A stretch of 64,000 bases of DNA from Mesostigma viride (GCA_009746045.1 RPFO01000127.1:1366538-1430537), one strand, 5' to 3'; shown: positions 42,443 to 53,014, numbered from the stretch's first letter. Made by a program: numbers and translations. Notes: a model not told the origin generated them from the sequence alone.

Positions 42443-43291
42443 ATCGCTAGCCCTACCAGCAGGTTGGGCGGCGATGGTGGCCGTTCGCTCGGCGATCTCG
42501 GGGACCTGCGTGGCCAGGGCGTCTACCTTGGCAGCAACTGCCTCAAGTTTCACGGTGCCTTGGCCGACTCGGCCTTCCACCTGGTTAAGGCGGGTGGTCA
42601 CAGTGGCTGTGGCCTCGGAAACTTTGGTGGCAATGTGCTCTTGCGTAGCAGTAAACTGAGGCTGGAGCTTAAGGGCGACTCTGGCTTCAATGTTGTTGAC
42701 CTTGGCCGAGAGAGTGTTGAGTGGGCCGTCAGGCGCGTTCAGGGCGGCGAGCTGCTCAGCCATTGGCGCCAGCTGCTCCGCCACTGCAGCTCGGATGGAG
42801 TCCGTGCTGGTGGAGGTGCTGCTCTGCGGGGATGCTGCAGCTGCTGTGGCTGCCCGTCTGCGCTCATGCAGGAGGCTCCTGAGGCCAGCGTAGCCAATCT
42901 GGGTGATGTCGTGGGCGTCGCAGCGCAGGTAGCTGCACATGATGACTGCCTTCAAGTACGCCTCCGGTTCTTGAAGCAGCCATTCCCAGGCGGGCTTGGT
43001 GACCTTGTCGCCAGGGGTAGGCAGGAAAAGTTCGTCATGGCGGGCCAGGAACTTGATAACATCGTCACATTGTTCCTTCGTGAGCGTAAATTTTTCCAAG
43101 ATGCAAAAATCCCGCTGGCCGGCGCCGAAGCGGCGGACGTCCCATAATCATGGTGTATAATCATGTGTTGTTAGCATCTTGCCACCATTTGCTAGCATGC
43201 ATTCCAGCGTCATCTTTGCCTGCATGTAAGCTCATGGATCACTCAACCTATCCAAGCCTTGCATTACACGTGCCTCTTTCTTTCAGTATTG

Positions 43292-43388
43292 CACGCGTTA
43301 TGGAATGAAAACCCAGCACCTCCGTTCCCACGAGGCATGTGCTCAACACGTTGTGAGAGTGGATGATGCTTTGGCTATGGCTGCCTGA
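43292..43388 (+). other. Possible terminal exon of an element gene
   Basis: After a good acceptor (CTCTTTCTTTCAG|), the frame CTRYGMKTQHLRSHEACAQH runs to a TGA. The Cys/His spacing suggests a zinc-binding tail. No upstream exon could be tied to it, so this is a weak call. Confidence 0.25.
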
Positions 43389-44202
43389 TTCAGTCATATT
43401 AGGTCATCCAGTCATGATGTTTGATGCATGTTTGATGCTGTATAACTTATACAACACCTATTTTCAACGTTTTGACCCTCCAAGCTCACTATGGCCCCGT
43501 TTATGGGGCTCGTGTCGTTGCGTAATGTTGTGAAGGGCTCTCATGTTTCCCACTGCGTTGTACTGCGTTGTAATTGTGATGCTAATGAAAAATAGCTCCA
43601 GTGGCCCAATGGGCCTGAGTTTTGTTTCACAGAGCCTGCATATGTTGCCCATAGCTCGTGCAAGAAGCCAGATTTTTTTCATGAACCATTTGTGAATAAG
43701 CACATGACTTGTGACCTAGGGTCAAGAAATCGCGGTCATGGTCAGACCCCCCTGTATTCAAACCAGTGTATCTCTCTAATGAATAAGCATTTTGTAGGTC
43801 TGAGTAGCTCAAAAAATCCTTTGATTTATGGGCTTTCAGGAAAGTATATACATGACCATGAAAAAAAATTTCCTTAGGTGCTATACGCGTTCTAAAAAAA
43901 GCTTACAACGCGATATATCGCGTTCTAATTTAAAAAACACGGGTTAAAGACGATGAGTTTATGATGTTACTTCGTAGCGGAGTTCGTGCCTTTTGCAGTG
44001 TCGATGATTTTATTGATGACCATCGCCACGGGGGCCCAATATGAAGTTTTTGACGAGAGGAATAAATTAGAATGCACGCTGGCGGCGGTGATTGTCAGGT
44101 TTTATGGGATTTACTTAGCGTCAAGGATGCGTTTAAGTTGTTATTGGTAAAGCTTCAAAAAATTTGCTGGGTTTCGGCAAGATTTCCGTCATGATCGGTA
44201 AG

Positions 44203-44423
44203 CTATGCGTCAGCCTACCTATGGTATTGCACTGGTTGTATTGCACCCACAGTGTTGCGCCCCGGCACCATGCCGTGGAGAGAGCGCTCTGTGGCCTGCC
44301 CACCTGCGGCAGTGAGAGAAGCTAGGGCGCCCTCCCTCCTTCTCACTGTGTACGTATATAGGGTTGAAGGTTCCTTTACTCTGTATTGGCACCCACGTGA
44401 CGCAGTCACGTGCTTATTAATTA
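44203..44423 (+). mobile_element. 5'-truncated retroposon 3' end with 12-bp target duplication
   Basis: It is flanked by ATGATCGGTAAG at 44191-44202 and 44424-44435. The 221-bp insert matches the 3' end of the minus-strand retroposon (40160-40390) in inverted orientation, includes the hairpin CACGTGAC-GCA-GTCACGTG, and ends GCTTATTAATTA. This is the signature of target-primed reverse transcription. Confidence 0.9.
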
Positions 44424-44766
44424 ATGATCGGTAAGACACTCTTCAGGCTCGCGGGATGCGCGTCTTATTATTCCATGGAAGGTTGTTCTTTCTTGAACCG
44501 CTGGGCGAAGGACAATGCCGGTAATGGTACGATCGTGTGCTCAGCGTCACCCTATGAATGTTTCGCTTCCTTTATGGGTTATCAACGCAAGTTTTCGGCT
44601 TCTTTCCGTGCAGTTAGCGCCAGGTAGAATGCCATTCCGTGCTGCGCATCGCCAGATTCCTGGCACCTTTTAGCGGTTTTTATGTACGTTTATGGCTGGG
44701 GCGTGTCATTAATTTGCCGGCTGCATGCATATCCCAGCAATGACATCTTTAATTCTTTATTCCATT

Positions 44767-44873
<107 letters not shown>

Positions 44874-45120
44874 TACTCTTTACCTTTTCTACTCATTATC
44901 ATGTTCTTATTATTATCACTTACATTTTCTTTCCTTTCTTTCTTTCTTTTTCTTTTGTCCTTTTTCCCTTTGAATGTATACTTTCTTACCTTTTCATTTA
45001 GCCCCTTCGTGTATCAAGGAGACAACCAGCGCAGGCCAGAAATCGGGAGAATCCAGACCATGGTAGCTCGAGCCTGCCGTTATCTTGTATGTGTGTATGT
45101 GTTCCCTTTTTCCTTCTTAG

Positions 45121-45151
<31 letters not shown>

Positions 45152-45585
45152 CCAAAACCCTTTTTGGTTTGTTACCATCTGCATGTCTCCCTCCATGCAG
45201 GTCTTCCTAGACAGATAGCCACGCGGCTCCCGCGGTCTTCGTGTCTTTCCTCTCAGACAACTACCCTAGTCCTTCCACGGCGTTGGATCGTCATTCGTCC
45301 AGGAATAGTTGTCTCGCTTAACATGCAATTAGTATGCCACTATGCCCCTTGAACTGACAACAACATTTGTGGCTCAAAACACTATTATTTACACTATGAA
45401 CACTATCCCAGGGTGTGATGAGAATTATTCTATTTATGCTTGACACTGAGGGCAGAGGCCCTCTCTTGAGTTCACTCGACACTTGGCGGCAAGCGTGCCA
45501 ATGAATCGCAGCACAGACGAGCCGCCAGCGCATCCCGAGGGCGACTCGGAGAGTTGATGGGGTCACTTTAAAATGACCCAAGCAC

Positions 45586-48500
45586 TCAAATGGCCACCTG
45601 CTGCACAAACAGCTCCCCCGTAGCACCATCCAAGTACCGGTGCTGGGCTGGCACCCGCTCGCCCCGCAAAATCGCGTCCACGGCTGCCCCAACGTCCATG
45701 ACCACGCGGCACTCGAGCCGCCGCCTCGCGCTCATCTCCACCACCACGTCAAACGTTGGCGTGCCGATCCGCTCCGGCACCAGCTTGCTCCCCGGCCCCG
45801 GCAGCCCTTTCCGCCTCTCCGCCGCCGCCGCGCGGTCGTCCCCCACCGTCACCGTGGCCACTCCCCCCACCAGCCCGCGCAGTTCCGTGTTCTTGACCAG
45901 CGACCGCAAGTCCCCGTGCGCGCTCGCGACGACGCGCACGCCCCGCTGCTTGACGGTCTGCGCGGACGCCACTTCAGCGGGGCGCCCGATCTCGTCAACC
46001 ACGATCACGTCAGGTGTGTGGTTCTGGACGCACTGCACCATCACGACCCCTTGCTCGGGGAGGGAGGGCACCATCACGCGGCGCGCGGAGCCGATGGCCG
46101 CGTGGGGCACGTCGCCGTCGCCGCCAATCTCATTGCTCGTGTCGACGATGATCACGGTGGAACCGATGGAGGAGAGGCAGCGCGCAACGTCGCGCACCAT
46201 CGTGGTCTTGCCTGCGCATGCGATGGCGCGTCATATGCCAATAGAAGAGTGCCATCACGCTTGTGCAATCCTAGTTAGGCAAGGAATAAGAGGCAAGTAC
46301 GCCGCTAAATCAGCATTCAGCACCAGCAAGATTCAACGACAACTTCAATTCTTTTTTCCCCCGCGCGTTGAATCGCCTGCCTCATCCCTCCCAAGACCAC
46401 GATGGCTACAACCAGACTTAGTCATACCGATGGCTGAAGTACTTGTGGTGTTAGCTTGTCAGATGATGGACAAACTTGCTGAGAAGGTATGATGCGGGCG
46501 ATCCACGGCATGCAAGGCAATTATCAATGAGACAACCAGAGCAGGCCAGAGCTATACCCAAATTCTAGCCCAGCTGCCACCCCTTCCTCCCTACTCAACC
46601 CTTAACCGGCAACTAGAGGAACTGGCCTGCTCCTCCCGCATCCCCTCCACGCACCTGCGCCCGGCACCCCCAGTATGAGAACGGACTTCTTGCCCTCGCC
46701 CAGCAGCACGTCGCGCAGCAGGTCGGAGACGCCCTCCACCGCGCGCCCCACGCGCAGGGTCACGCCGATGATCTCTCCCCTCTTGTTGCGCAGCGCGGAG
46801 ATGCGGTGCAGCTGCGCGTCAATGCCCGCGCGGTTGTCATCCCCAAAACCACTGCCGCTGGCTTCCAGGGAGTGGGTCAGTGCTGCCAGGTCCTCCGTGG
46901 TGACCACGCCTTGAGCTCCATGTTTGCCCTGGCGGCGGTTGGTTTCGCCCCCCCTACGGGCTCTGATATTTCTGGACTGGTTGGTGCGGGGGGGGGCGCG
47001 GCCGCATCGGCGGCGCCGATGGTTGAGGCGGACCTCCCCCTCTTCTGCATCTTGCTCGTCATCATCATCGCCACCATCATCGCCACCATCATCGCCACCA
47101 TCATCGCTGCCATCATCACCATCATCGTCACAGCTCATGGGACAATGCGCGTATGAATCGCCACCACTAGGAAGAGAATCAAACGATTGACTACCATCCT
47201 CAGCATCATCATCCTCCCCCGCTGGTCCCTTGCCATTTGTGGCCGTTCGCGACCGCATTGCTCTCCCTGTCCCTTCACCCACCCCTATATTCAGCAGTGG
47301 CACCTTCACACGCCCCCCCCCTGGCTCCACGCAATACGCGCACGCCTCACGCCCCTTGTCCAGCGTGACGTCCACCAGGTTCGCCAGCGCCCGCGGCCCG
47401 CGCGCCAGCATAGACCCACGGCCACGCAACCGGCGCGGCACCAGCCGCAGCAGCGAGGACAGCTCCGCGTGCGCCACCACCGGCTGGCCCTGGTGGAGCA
47501 GGCCCATCTGCTGCAGCAGCTCGCGGCTGGCCAGGGTGCCACCGCGAGGGGTGGGCAGGTACCAGACGCGGCGGGAGGGGCGGCGGGAGAGCAGCCCCCA
47601 CGCGTCCACCCCCTGAGCCACCGAGGAGCCACCCCCCTGTGGCCCATATTGTCGGCCGTGATGCCTAGCGCCATCATGCGCCCGTTGGTGGCTTGTGGAT
47701 ACCACGGCCGAAGAAGTGTCCAAAACGGCCGTGAGACGGCCTTCCGATGCCGCCAGCACATGAAGCAATCCCCTGGAGGCCTCCAGGGCGTCCTCCAGGT
47801 CGTCCGCGCAGGAGAGCAGGGACTCTGCGCGTTCAGCCGCGGCCAACACGCGCGCGTCGTCCTGCTGATACTCGGTCGGGCTGTTCGACTGCTTGCCACG
47901 GGGCAAACAGCCGGTCGACCGGGTGGGCAGGCCGCAGGAAAGGCACAGCCCGGATGGGGAAGCCCCTGAAGAGCGCTCCGAGGCGGGGCCGTTGGTGGCA
48001 TTTGCCAGTTGCTGCGACGCGTGTGGGCTGCCAAAGGCTGACACGACGTCGGACAGCACGTTGAAGCAGCGGCCGTGGGGGTCGCTTGCGGCACTCATGC
48101 TGGCGTCCACACGGCCCTCATGCAGCAAATACTCCATCGCCAGCTGGGTGTCCAGAACAGTTTGGTTCTCCAACGCCGCGTTGACATCAACGCCATCGTA
48201 GCTTGGGTCCTCGGGGTTCCTTCCCTCATTCCCATTCTCATCCGCATGGCTGCCTGCGCCGTGAAGCAAGGGGAGACCCAGCGGCGCCGCTCCCAAAGCA
48301 GCCGGCGCGCGCAACAGCGGCGCGATGCGATGGGCATCATGCACCAATAGGTACTTCAAAGGACCAGCGACGAGATACTTCAGGAGGTGACGCCGGACGT
48401 GGCGGTGGACGGCAGCGAACCCGATGGCCTCCACGTTAATCACCACAGTGGCGCTGGGCGTGGCCAGTTGGATGAGCGACAGCTGGTCATGCGTTGTGGC

Positions 48501-49779
48501 AGCAGCATTAGAAGACCTTGCTGAGGGCCCGTTGGCCACACCACCCGCATCGCCTGCCGGGCCGCCATGGCTACCATCCGCTCCCAGGGACCCTGCGCGC
48601 GAGCAAGTGCATTGCCCCGCCATTGTCACGTCCAGCGCGACGGTCTTGCCATAGAGCGCCACAAGGTCCAGCAGGCCACCACGCGCCAGCGTCTTCACGA
48701 GCCTTGCTTCATCCTCCACCACATGCACTGTATTGGGTTCACTGTGCGCTGCCGCGTTGAGTGCTGTGTTGGGTGCCGCGTGTGCTGAGCCACCGGCACC
48801 GACTACCCCGGCACAACTAGGGTTGCCTTGAACCGAACAAACCGCCATGGATGGCCCGGATGCCCCAACCCCCGCATGGCCCGATGCACCCACCGGGTTG
48901 CCTCCTGCGGTCACTGCAACGGCATCACATTGTCCTCCGCGCGTGCTGGGGGGGCACGTGTCCCCGGGCCCTGTGCCCCTGAGTGTCTGCCCCAGGCCTG
49001 ATGCAGGGAGCGATGGTGCCTGCGGGTAGGGCCAGTACCCCAGCAGACCGCTCAAGGCCGGCGGCATAAAGTTGTTGCTGGCCGGTGCAGCGTGCCAACT
49101 CCAGGGGCTCCCATACCCAGCATGCGGAGCGCTGGAGAGGTGGGCAAGGGCGGTCGGGTTGGGCTGGTCGTACAGGCGGCAGGGGTCGTCGACGCCACGA
49201 GGCCCATCCCGGGGTCTCTTCGCCAAAGGGGGCCCTGGCTGGGCATCCCCTGGCCTTTTCTGCTGCCCTGACGGTGGCCCTTGTTTGGGTTGTTGCTGGT
49301 TGCATTGTTGCTGGTTGCTTTGGTAACGGTTGCATCGTTGGTCGTTCTGTTGGTAGGGCTGTTGGTCGCGATGCTGATTGCGCTGTTGGTTGTGCTGTTG
49401 GTTGCGCTGTTGGTTGCCCTGTTGGTTGCGCTGTTGGTTGCGCTGTTGGTTAGGTCGCTGGTTAGGTTGTTGGTTGGGATGTAAATTGGGTTGCAGGAGA
49501 AGTTGTTGGTTGGGTTGTTGGTTGTGTTGCTGGTTAGGTTGTTGGTTGCGATGTGGATTGGGTTGTCCGTTGCATTGTTGTTGGTTGGGTTTTTGGCTGG
49601 GTTGTTGGTTGTGTTGTTGGTTGCGTTGTTTGTTGCGTTGTCTCTTGGATTGTTGGCTGCGCGGTTGTTGGTTGCGCTGTTGCTGTTGCTGCGGTTGCTG
49701 CCGTTGCTGCCGTTGCTGCTGTTGCTGTTGCTGCTTCTGCTTCTGCTGCTGCTTCTGCTTCTGCTTCTGCTTCTGCTTC

Positions 49780-49813
<34 letters not shown>

Positions 49814-49845
49814 TCTGCTTCTGCTTCTGCTTCTGCTTCTGCTTC

Positions 49846-49899
<54 letters not shown>

Positions 49900-50015
49900 T
49901 GCTGTTGCTGTGCTGGCGGTGGTGGCTGTATCGGGGTTACTGACTGCTGCGGTTGATCTGGTATGTTCCCAGCCTGCGGGGTAGGCGGCTTCCGCGAGTT
50001 GCGCTTCTTCACCAT
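45586..50015 (-). CDS. Ycf45/SPD1-like AAA-type ATPase with polyQ N-terminus and degenerate 3'-5' exonuclease-like region
   Basis: Exon 1 is 50015-46655 and exon 2 is 46211-45586 (1328 residues); the intron is GT-AG and splits the Walker A codons, giving GVPGAGKTT at about residues 1116-1124. Exon 2 has IVDTSNEIGGDGDVPHAAIG, Walker B DVIVVDEIGR (about 1185-1195), VVASAHGDLRSLVKNTELRG and TFDVVVEM, the signature of Ycf45 / SpoIIIAA-type ATPases such as plant SPD1. Residues about 30-150 are polyglutamine, then an Asn/Gln-rich region. Residues about 455-640 resemble a DEDD exonuclease of the EXD1/Egalitarian type (VALDVTMAG, LSLIQLA, YLLVHDAHR, VLDTQLAMEYLL), but the Glu normally in the first motif is Thr. 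No R3H domain was seen. The ATPase assignment is secure; the exonuclease resemblance is moderate; a plastid location is inferred from the family only. Confidence 0.85.
49700..49915. repeat. (CTG/CTTCTG)n triplet repeat encoding polyglutamine
   Basis: Within exon 1 of the Ycf45-like gene. CAG and AAG codons alternate on the coding strand (Q and K), then pure CAG runs. The adjoining 49260-49690 is a degenerate nonanucleotide repeat encoding NQQ-P/R/H units. Confidence 0.95.
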
Positions 50016-50587
50016 TAGAAAAGTCCTGCCTCAGTCAACGCCCTAGAGACATGTTTGTCGGGCAAAAGGCTCCGGTTATATTTAGCATATGCACATCAGT
50101 GCCCGGTCCCCATGGACATATGCCGCCCAAGGCTGTGTCGCCGGGCATATTGGCACAAGTGTTATTTCCAACGTCTTTCCCCAAGCACTTTCAAGGCGCC
50201 TTACTAAGGTACGCTCATCTCCGAAATTCAGATAATTGGCGACTGGTAATATGAGCCTGCAAACCACCAAATGCCGATGCTTTCCCCTGAACCCGCTTTT
50301 CCCGAGTGAGCGACCCGAGGTGGTAAATCAACGCCGCCCTCTAGGGTTGACGGTATGTCGTGACAAGTCCGGTGAGGCACGCCATGACGGGATCGGAGAT
50401 CCCCAGCAGGATTGTCTTTACTGGTGTTTTGAATAGAGACAGATTCTTGGAATCCGGTGTACTTACCTTGTTATTAGTGCAACACAACTCCTAACAACTT
50501 ACCTGTAGCAGCCCAGAATATGTAAGATACCGCCATACCGGTATTCACAAGTCACTAGTCAGGTCGATAGTCAGTTCATACGAGACA
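50016..50587. other. Region 5' of the Ycf45-like gene
   Basis: It presumably holds the promoter and 5' UTR of the minus-strand gene. I see no recognisable core element and no other gene. Confidence 0.4.
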
Positions 50588-50600
50588 CCACGACCACGAG

Positions 50601-50647
50601 CGCGGTTCACCGGCGCGGGAATAAACTCAACTCAACTCAACTCAACT
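50601..50647 (+). mobile_element. 47-bp retroposon micro-insertion with (AACTC)n tail and 13-bp target duplication
   Basis: It is flanked by CCACGACCACGAG at 50588-50600 and 50648-50660. The insert is CGCGGTTCACCGGCGCGGGA followed by AATAAACTCAACTCAACTC-type sequence. The same 3' end, GGCGCGGGAATAAACTCAAC, occurs at about 52530-52562, so this is an extremely 5'-truncated copy of that family. Confidence 0.85.
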
Positions 50648-50926
50648 CCACGACCACGAGTCAGTTCACTGTCCAGTCAGTCGGTTTATGTACATATTCC
50701 CAGTTACCACGCCGGCAGGGTGTCACTAAAATATTTGTCTGACCAGGGTCTGAAAGAGTTACAGACTGACCAGGAACTGAAAAAAAGTGCACCGGCCGAC
50801 TGATGAGATCCTTTGACCCTTGTTGTTGTTGGTGTTGTGTCCAATATGCATTGACCCTTACAGGCTTTTAAGCAGTGTCAGTATTCGTAACTCGTGGGGC
50901 TGGCGTGCCTACAAATGTACGACATT

Positions 50927-52491
50927 TCCAGGTAAATAGGTGTACGTTTATTCCAAATATAGCCAATAGTTAATCCCTGCTAAGCCTAGGGTATCAAGAT
51001 GTCAGTGGCTAAAACGGAGCCTTACTAGACCACGGAAGCCACTGGACTTCTAATGGGTTGTCATTGGGCATGTGGGTAAAGATCCTGTTTTTGCCCATGA
51101 GGTCATGAAAGATCTCAAGTGGGCTGGGCTTATCCTGGTCCGCGCCAGGGTCCCAGATTTTGTTTTGTTCATTTGCAACCATCCAGTAGCGTCGCATGCC
51201 GGAGTTCCATAGGTAAATGAAGCGTGAGAGAACCCCAGCTTTGTCGAAAACTGTGCGCCTATTGAACACCACATCGTTTCGCACCGTCCAGATTGTATAT
51301 AACATGCATGTGCGGAGCCATATCCACGCTTGTTGTGAAAAGGTGAGCTCAAGGCCAGGGGTGCCAGTGATGCCAAAGATAATTGAGCAGGTAGACACCG
51401 GTATGATAGGCTCAGACGTCCAGGCTGCCCATAAACCAATCAACCAGTTCCAAACTCCCTGGAGGTTACACCATAAAAATCGGTGTTCCACAGTTTCAGT
51501 GGGGTTGGTACATAAACATGTAGCAGGGTGTTGAAATCGCCGGTGGAGGATCTCCCCGACCCCGATGGACCGGTGCATCAAGAGGTGTTGTACGTCAGTC
51601 GCGCGGCGATCGATCAGCGGGTGGTCAGCGGCGAGGGTGATGTTGCGGACCCAGGTGTGGCCAGGCCACTCAGTAGCGCCCCAGCGTGTCCGTCCGGGGT
51701 GGAATTGATGGTTTTTATGCAAGAGCATTGTGTAGCCCCACTCTGCCGTGTACTCGTAAAGGCCTTTTACAATTCTGCTGTCACCCTGATTTAGCACCCA
51801 GCCAAATTCCACTGGATCCAATGACAACATGTCCAGGCGGGTTGATCCCACATGTAGCCAAATAATAGCAGCGTCAGGAAGGTTGGGGTTGGGTTGGTAT
51901 ACACATGATTGTTCAAGGGACCAAGGTACAACCCGAATCCGGTGGCATAGCTGGGTGGGGAGGAACACCACTGCAGTTGTAAGTTGAGCCAGACAGCCAT
52001 TGTGGCCGCTCAGCGGCGCCAGTAGTTGAACGTGCAGGGTTCCAGGGGGGAGTTCTGCGATCACCTTCCCCGAGCATGTTGCGGTCGTGCTGTATGGACA
52101 AAAGCAGCACCATTCACCAGCTTTATAGGGGGCACGGGGAGAAGTCATGAGTGTGTGCCAGCGGGGGGGTATGGCTTGTACTAGCGCGGCCCAGGCAGCA
52201 TAAGTAGGCATATTGGGGACCCAGGCAGCCAGTTCGTTATATGTTAAGAGGCTGTAGCAGTCACCGTGGAGAATATACAGGTGGAGAATAGTGGTTACAG
52301 GGTGGGGGGATGTTATGAAGCCTTCATAGGGGTTAGGGCCACTTAAGCATCCAAAGGGGCGGTTAAGGGGGTTGAGGTATATATCATTAAAGAATAGGGG
52401 TTGGCGTGCAACTTCCTCACGTAGTGTGGGGAATAGTAGGCGGTCGGGTTTAAGTGCCATAAAGCCTTGCCATATACGAGCCCAGTACCAA
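50927..52491 (-). mobile_element. 5'-truncated LINE (ORF2 3' end) with 16-bp target duplication
   Basis: It is flanked by ACAAATGTACGACATT at 50911-50926 and 52492-52507. On the minus strand it contains the C-terminus of ORF2, then a short 3' UTR with AATAAA about 19 bases before the end and no poly(A) tail. It interrupts an older plus-strand retroposon end whose tail resumes at 52508. Confidence 0.9.
51009..52491 (-). CDS. LINE ORF2 C-terminal part (zf-RVT-like), 5'-truncated
   Basis: The frame is open from the insertion junction to the stop at 51009-51011 (483 codons after the first ATG at 52460). CLCTNPTETVEHRFLWCNLQ fits the reverse-transcriptase zinc-binding domain (C.C...E...H.F..C) found at the end of plant L1-type ORF2. 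The endonuclease and reverse transcriptase domains are absent because of 5' truncation. It is not functional alone. Confidence 0.75.
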
Positions 52492-52507
52492 ACAAATGTA
52501 CGACATT

Positions 52508-52562
52508 AATAACCCTGTCGGTACGCCGGCGCGGGAATAAACTCAACTCAACTCAACTCAAC
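52508..52562 (+). mobile_element. Retroposon 3' end with (AACTC)n tail
   Basis: CCGGCGCGGGAATAAACTCA followed by AACTC repeats. It is the continuation of a plus-strand copy interrupted by the LINE at 50927-52491; its upstream part ends at 50926. The start of that copy cannot be placed. Confidence 0.6.
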
Positions 52563-52644
52563 ATAATAATGTACACAATCATGGGTTTCGTCACTTTCGC
52601 CCCAAAACTAGGCGCGTTGCTGCCTTGATGGACTTCGGGACTCG

Positions 52645-53014
52645 GGGATTTAAATTAAATTAAATTAAATTATAACATGACTCCGTTGGGAGATCGTGTA
52701 GCACGCACTATTCCCGTGGATGGATGGAGGGGGGACAAAGCCGCGAAACCGAACTAATCTAACTATAAGCTAATCTAATCTAGAAATCTAATCTAGAAAA
52801 CCCTACCTATTCTACTCAGCAAAGCGCCCCTTCCGCTTGGGGGGGGGGGCTTGCCCACAGCAGGGGCGGGCGTATGAGCCTGGACAATGGTCCTCCACCT
52901 CTTCTTGTCCACCACTCGGGGATACATTACAGTTTTTCTGAGATAGTTTGACAAATCAGGCACGCACGGAAGCCGGAAGATCAGGATGGCTAGAGGCCGG
53001 CGTGTTGTTCGCAT
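52645..53014 (-). mobile_element. Retroposon 3' end: short ORF, 3' UTR, hairpin, (TTTAA)n tail
   Basis: On the minus strand a 73-codon ORF (53014-52793, MRTTRRPLAILIFRLPCVPD... ending SRIGRVF) is followed by a UTR, CTCC-CAAC-GGAG and a TTTAA-type tail at about 52650-52672. The ORF is not recognised, but its VVDKKRW segment resembles the one at 39311-39649. The 5' limit is unknown. Confidence 0.5.

Larger units (their letters stand above)
40568..43099 (-). pseudogene. LINE ORF1 protein (coiled coil plus L1-type RNA-binding domain), interrupted
   Basis: The N-terminal part (43099 to 42451) begins MEKFTLTKEQCDDVIKFLAR and ends in a coiled-coil-like stretch with repeated heptads. After the hAT insertion the frame resumes at 41114 (DDPSTRASWADLLKSQ) with RRRCRVILRRFDMLPEETPD, an RRM-like segment, followed by a C-terminal domain with LTPAQQQQRRDQWPDYIRHK and PQVYWRGGDLYVNKKLWKPP. 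This is the layout of L1 ORF1 (Transposase_22). A frameshift near 40880 separates the RRM part from the C-terminal domain. The protein would bind the retroposon RNA. It is inactive as it stands. Confidence 0.7.
40160..43165 (-). mobile_element. L1-like ORF1-only retroposon, split by a hAT element
   Basis: Minus strand: ORF1 from about 43099 to 40568, then about 400 bp of 3' UTR with the perfect hairpin CACGTGAC-GCA-GTCACGTG and a (TTAA)n-type tail at 40160-40173. No reverse transcriptase ORF lies between ORF1 and the tail. The 3' end is shared with the truncated copy at 44203-44423 (+), which confirms the 3' boundary. The 5' boundary near 43165 is a guess. Confidence 0.7.
38737..43943. mobile_element. 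TTAA-flanked inverted-repeat element (piggyBac-like, no transposase seen)
   Basis: The left end TTAA|CCCGTGTTTTTT at 38733 and the right end AAAAAACACGGG|TTAA at 43932-43947 form perfect 12-bp terminal inverted repeats beginning CCC with a TTAA target, as in the piggyBac superfamily. Subterminal palindromes AACGCGAT-NN-ATCGCGTT occur twice at the left end (38752-38769, 38780-38797) and once at the right (43907-43924). The interior is occupied by an ORF1-only retroposon and a hAT element. No piggyBac transposase was recognised, so it is probably non-autonomous. Confidence 0.65.

Noticed and set aside
44424-44627. 67-codon ORF after the truncated retroposon
   Set aside because: The start codon lies in the target duplication and the upstream sequence in the same region has stops in all frames; coding status cannot be supported.
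49378-49956. Plus-strand Cys/Leu/Trp-rich ORFs
   Set aside because: Antisense shadows of the polyQ and Asn/Gln coding region of the Ycf45-like gene.
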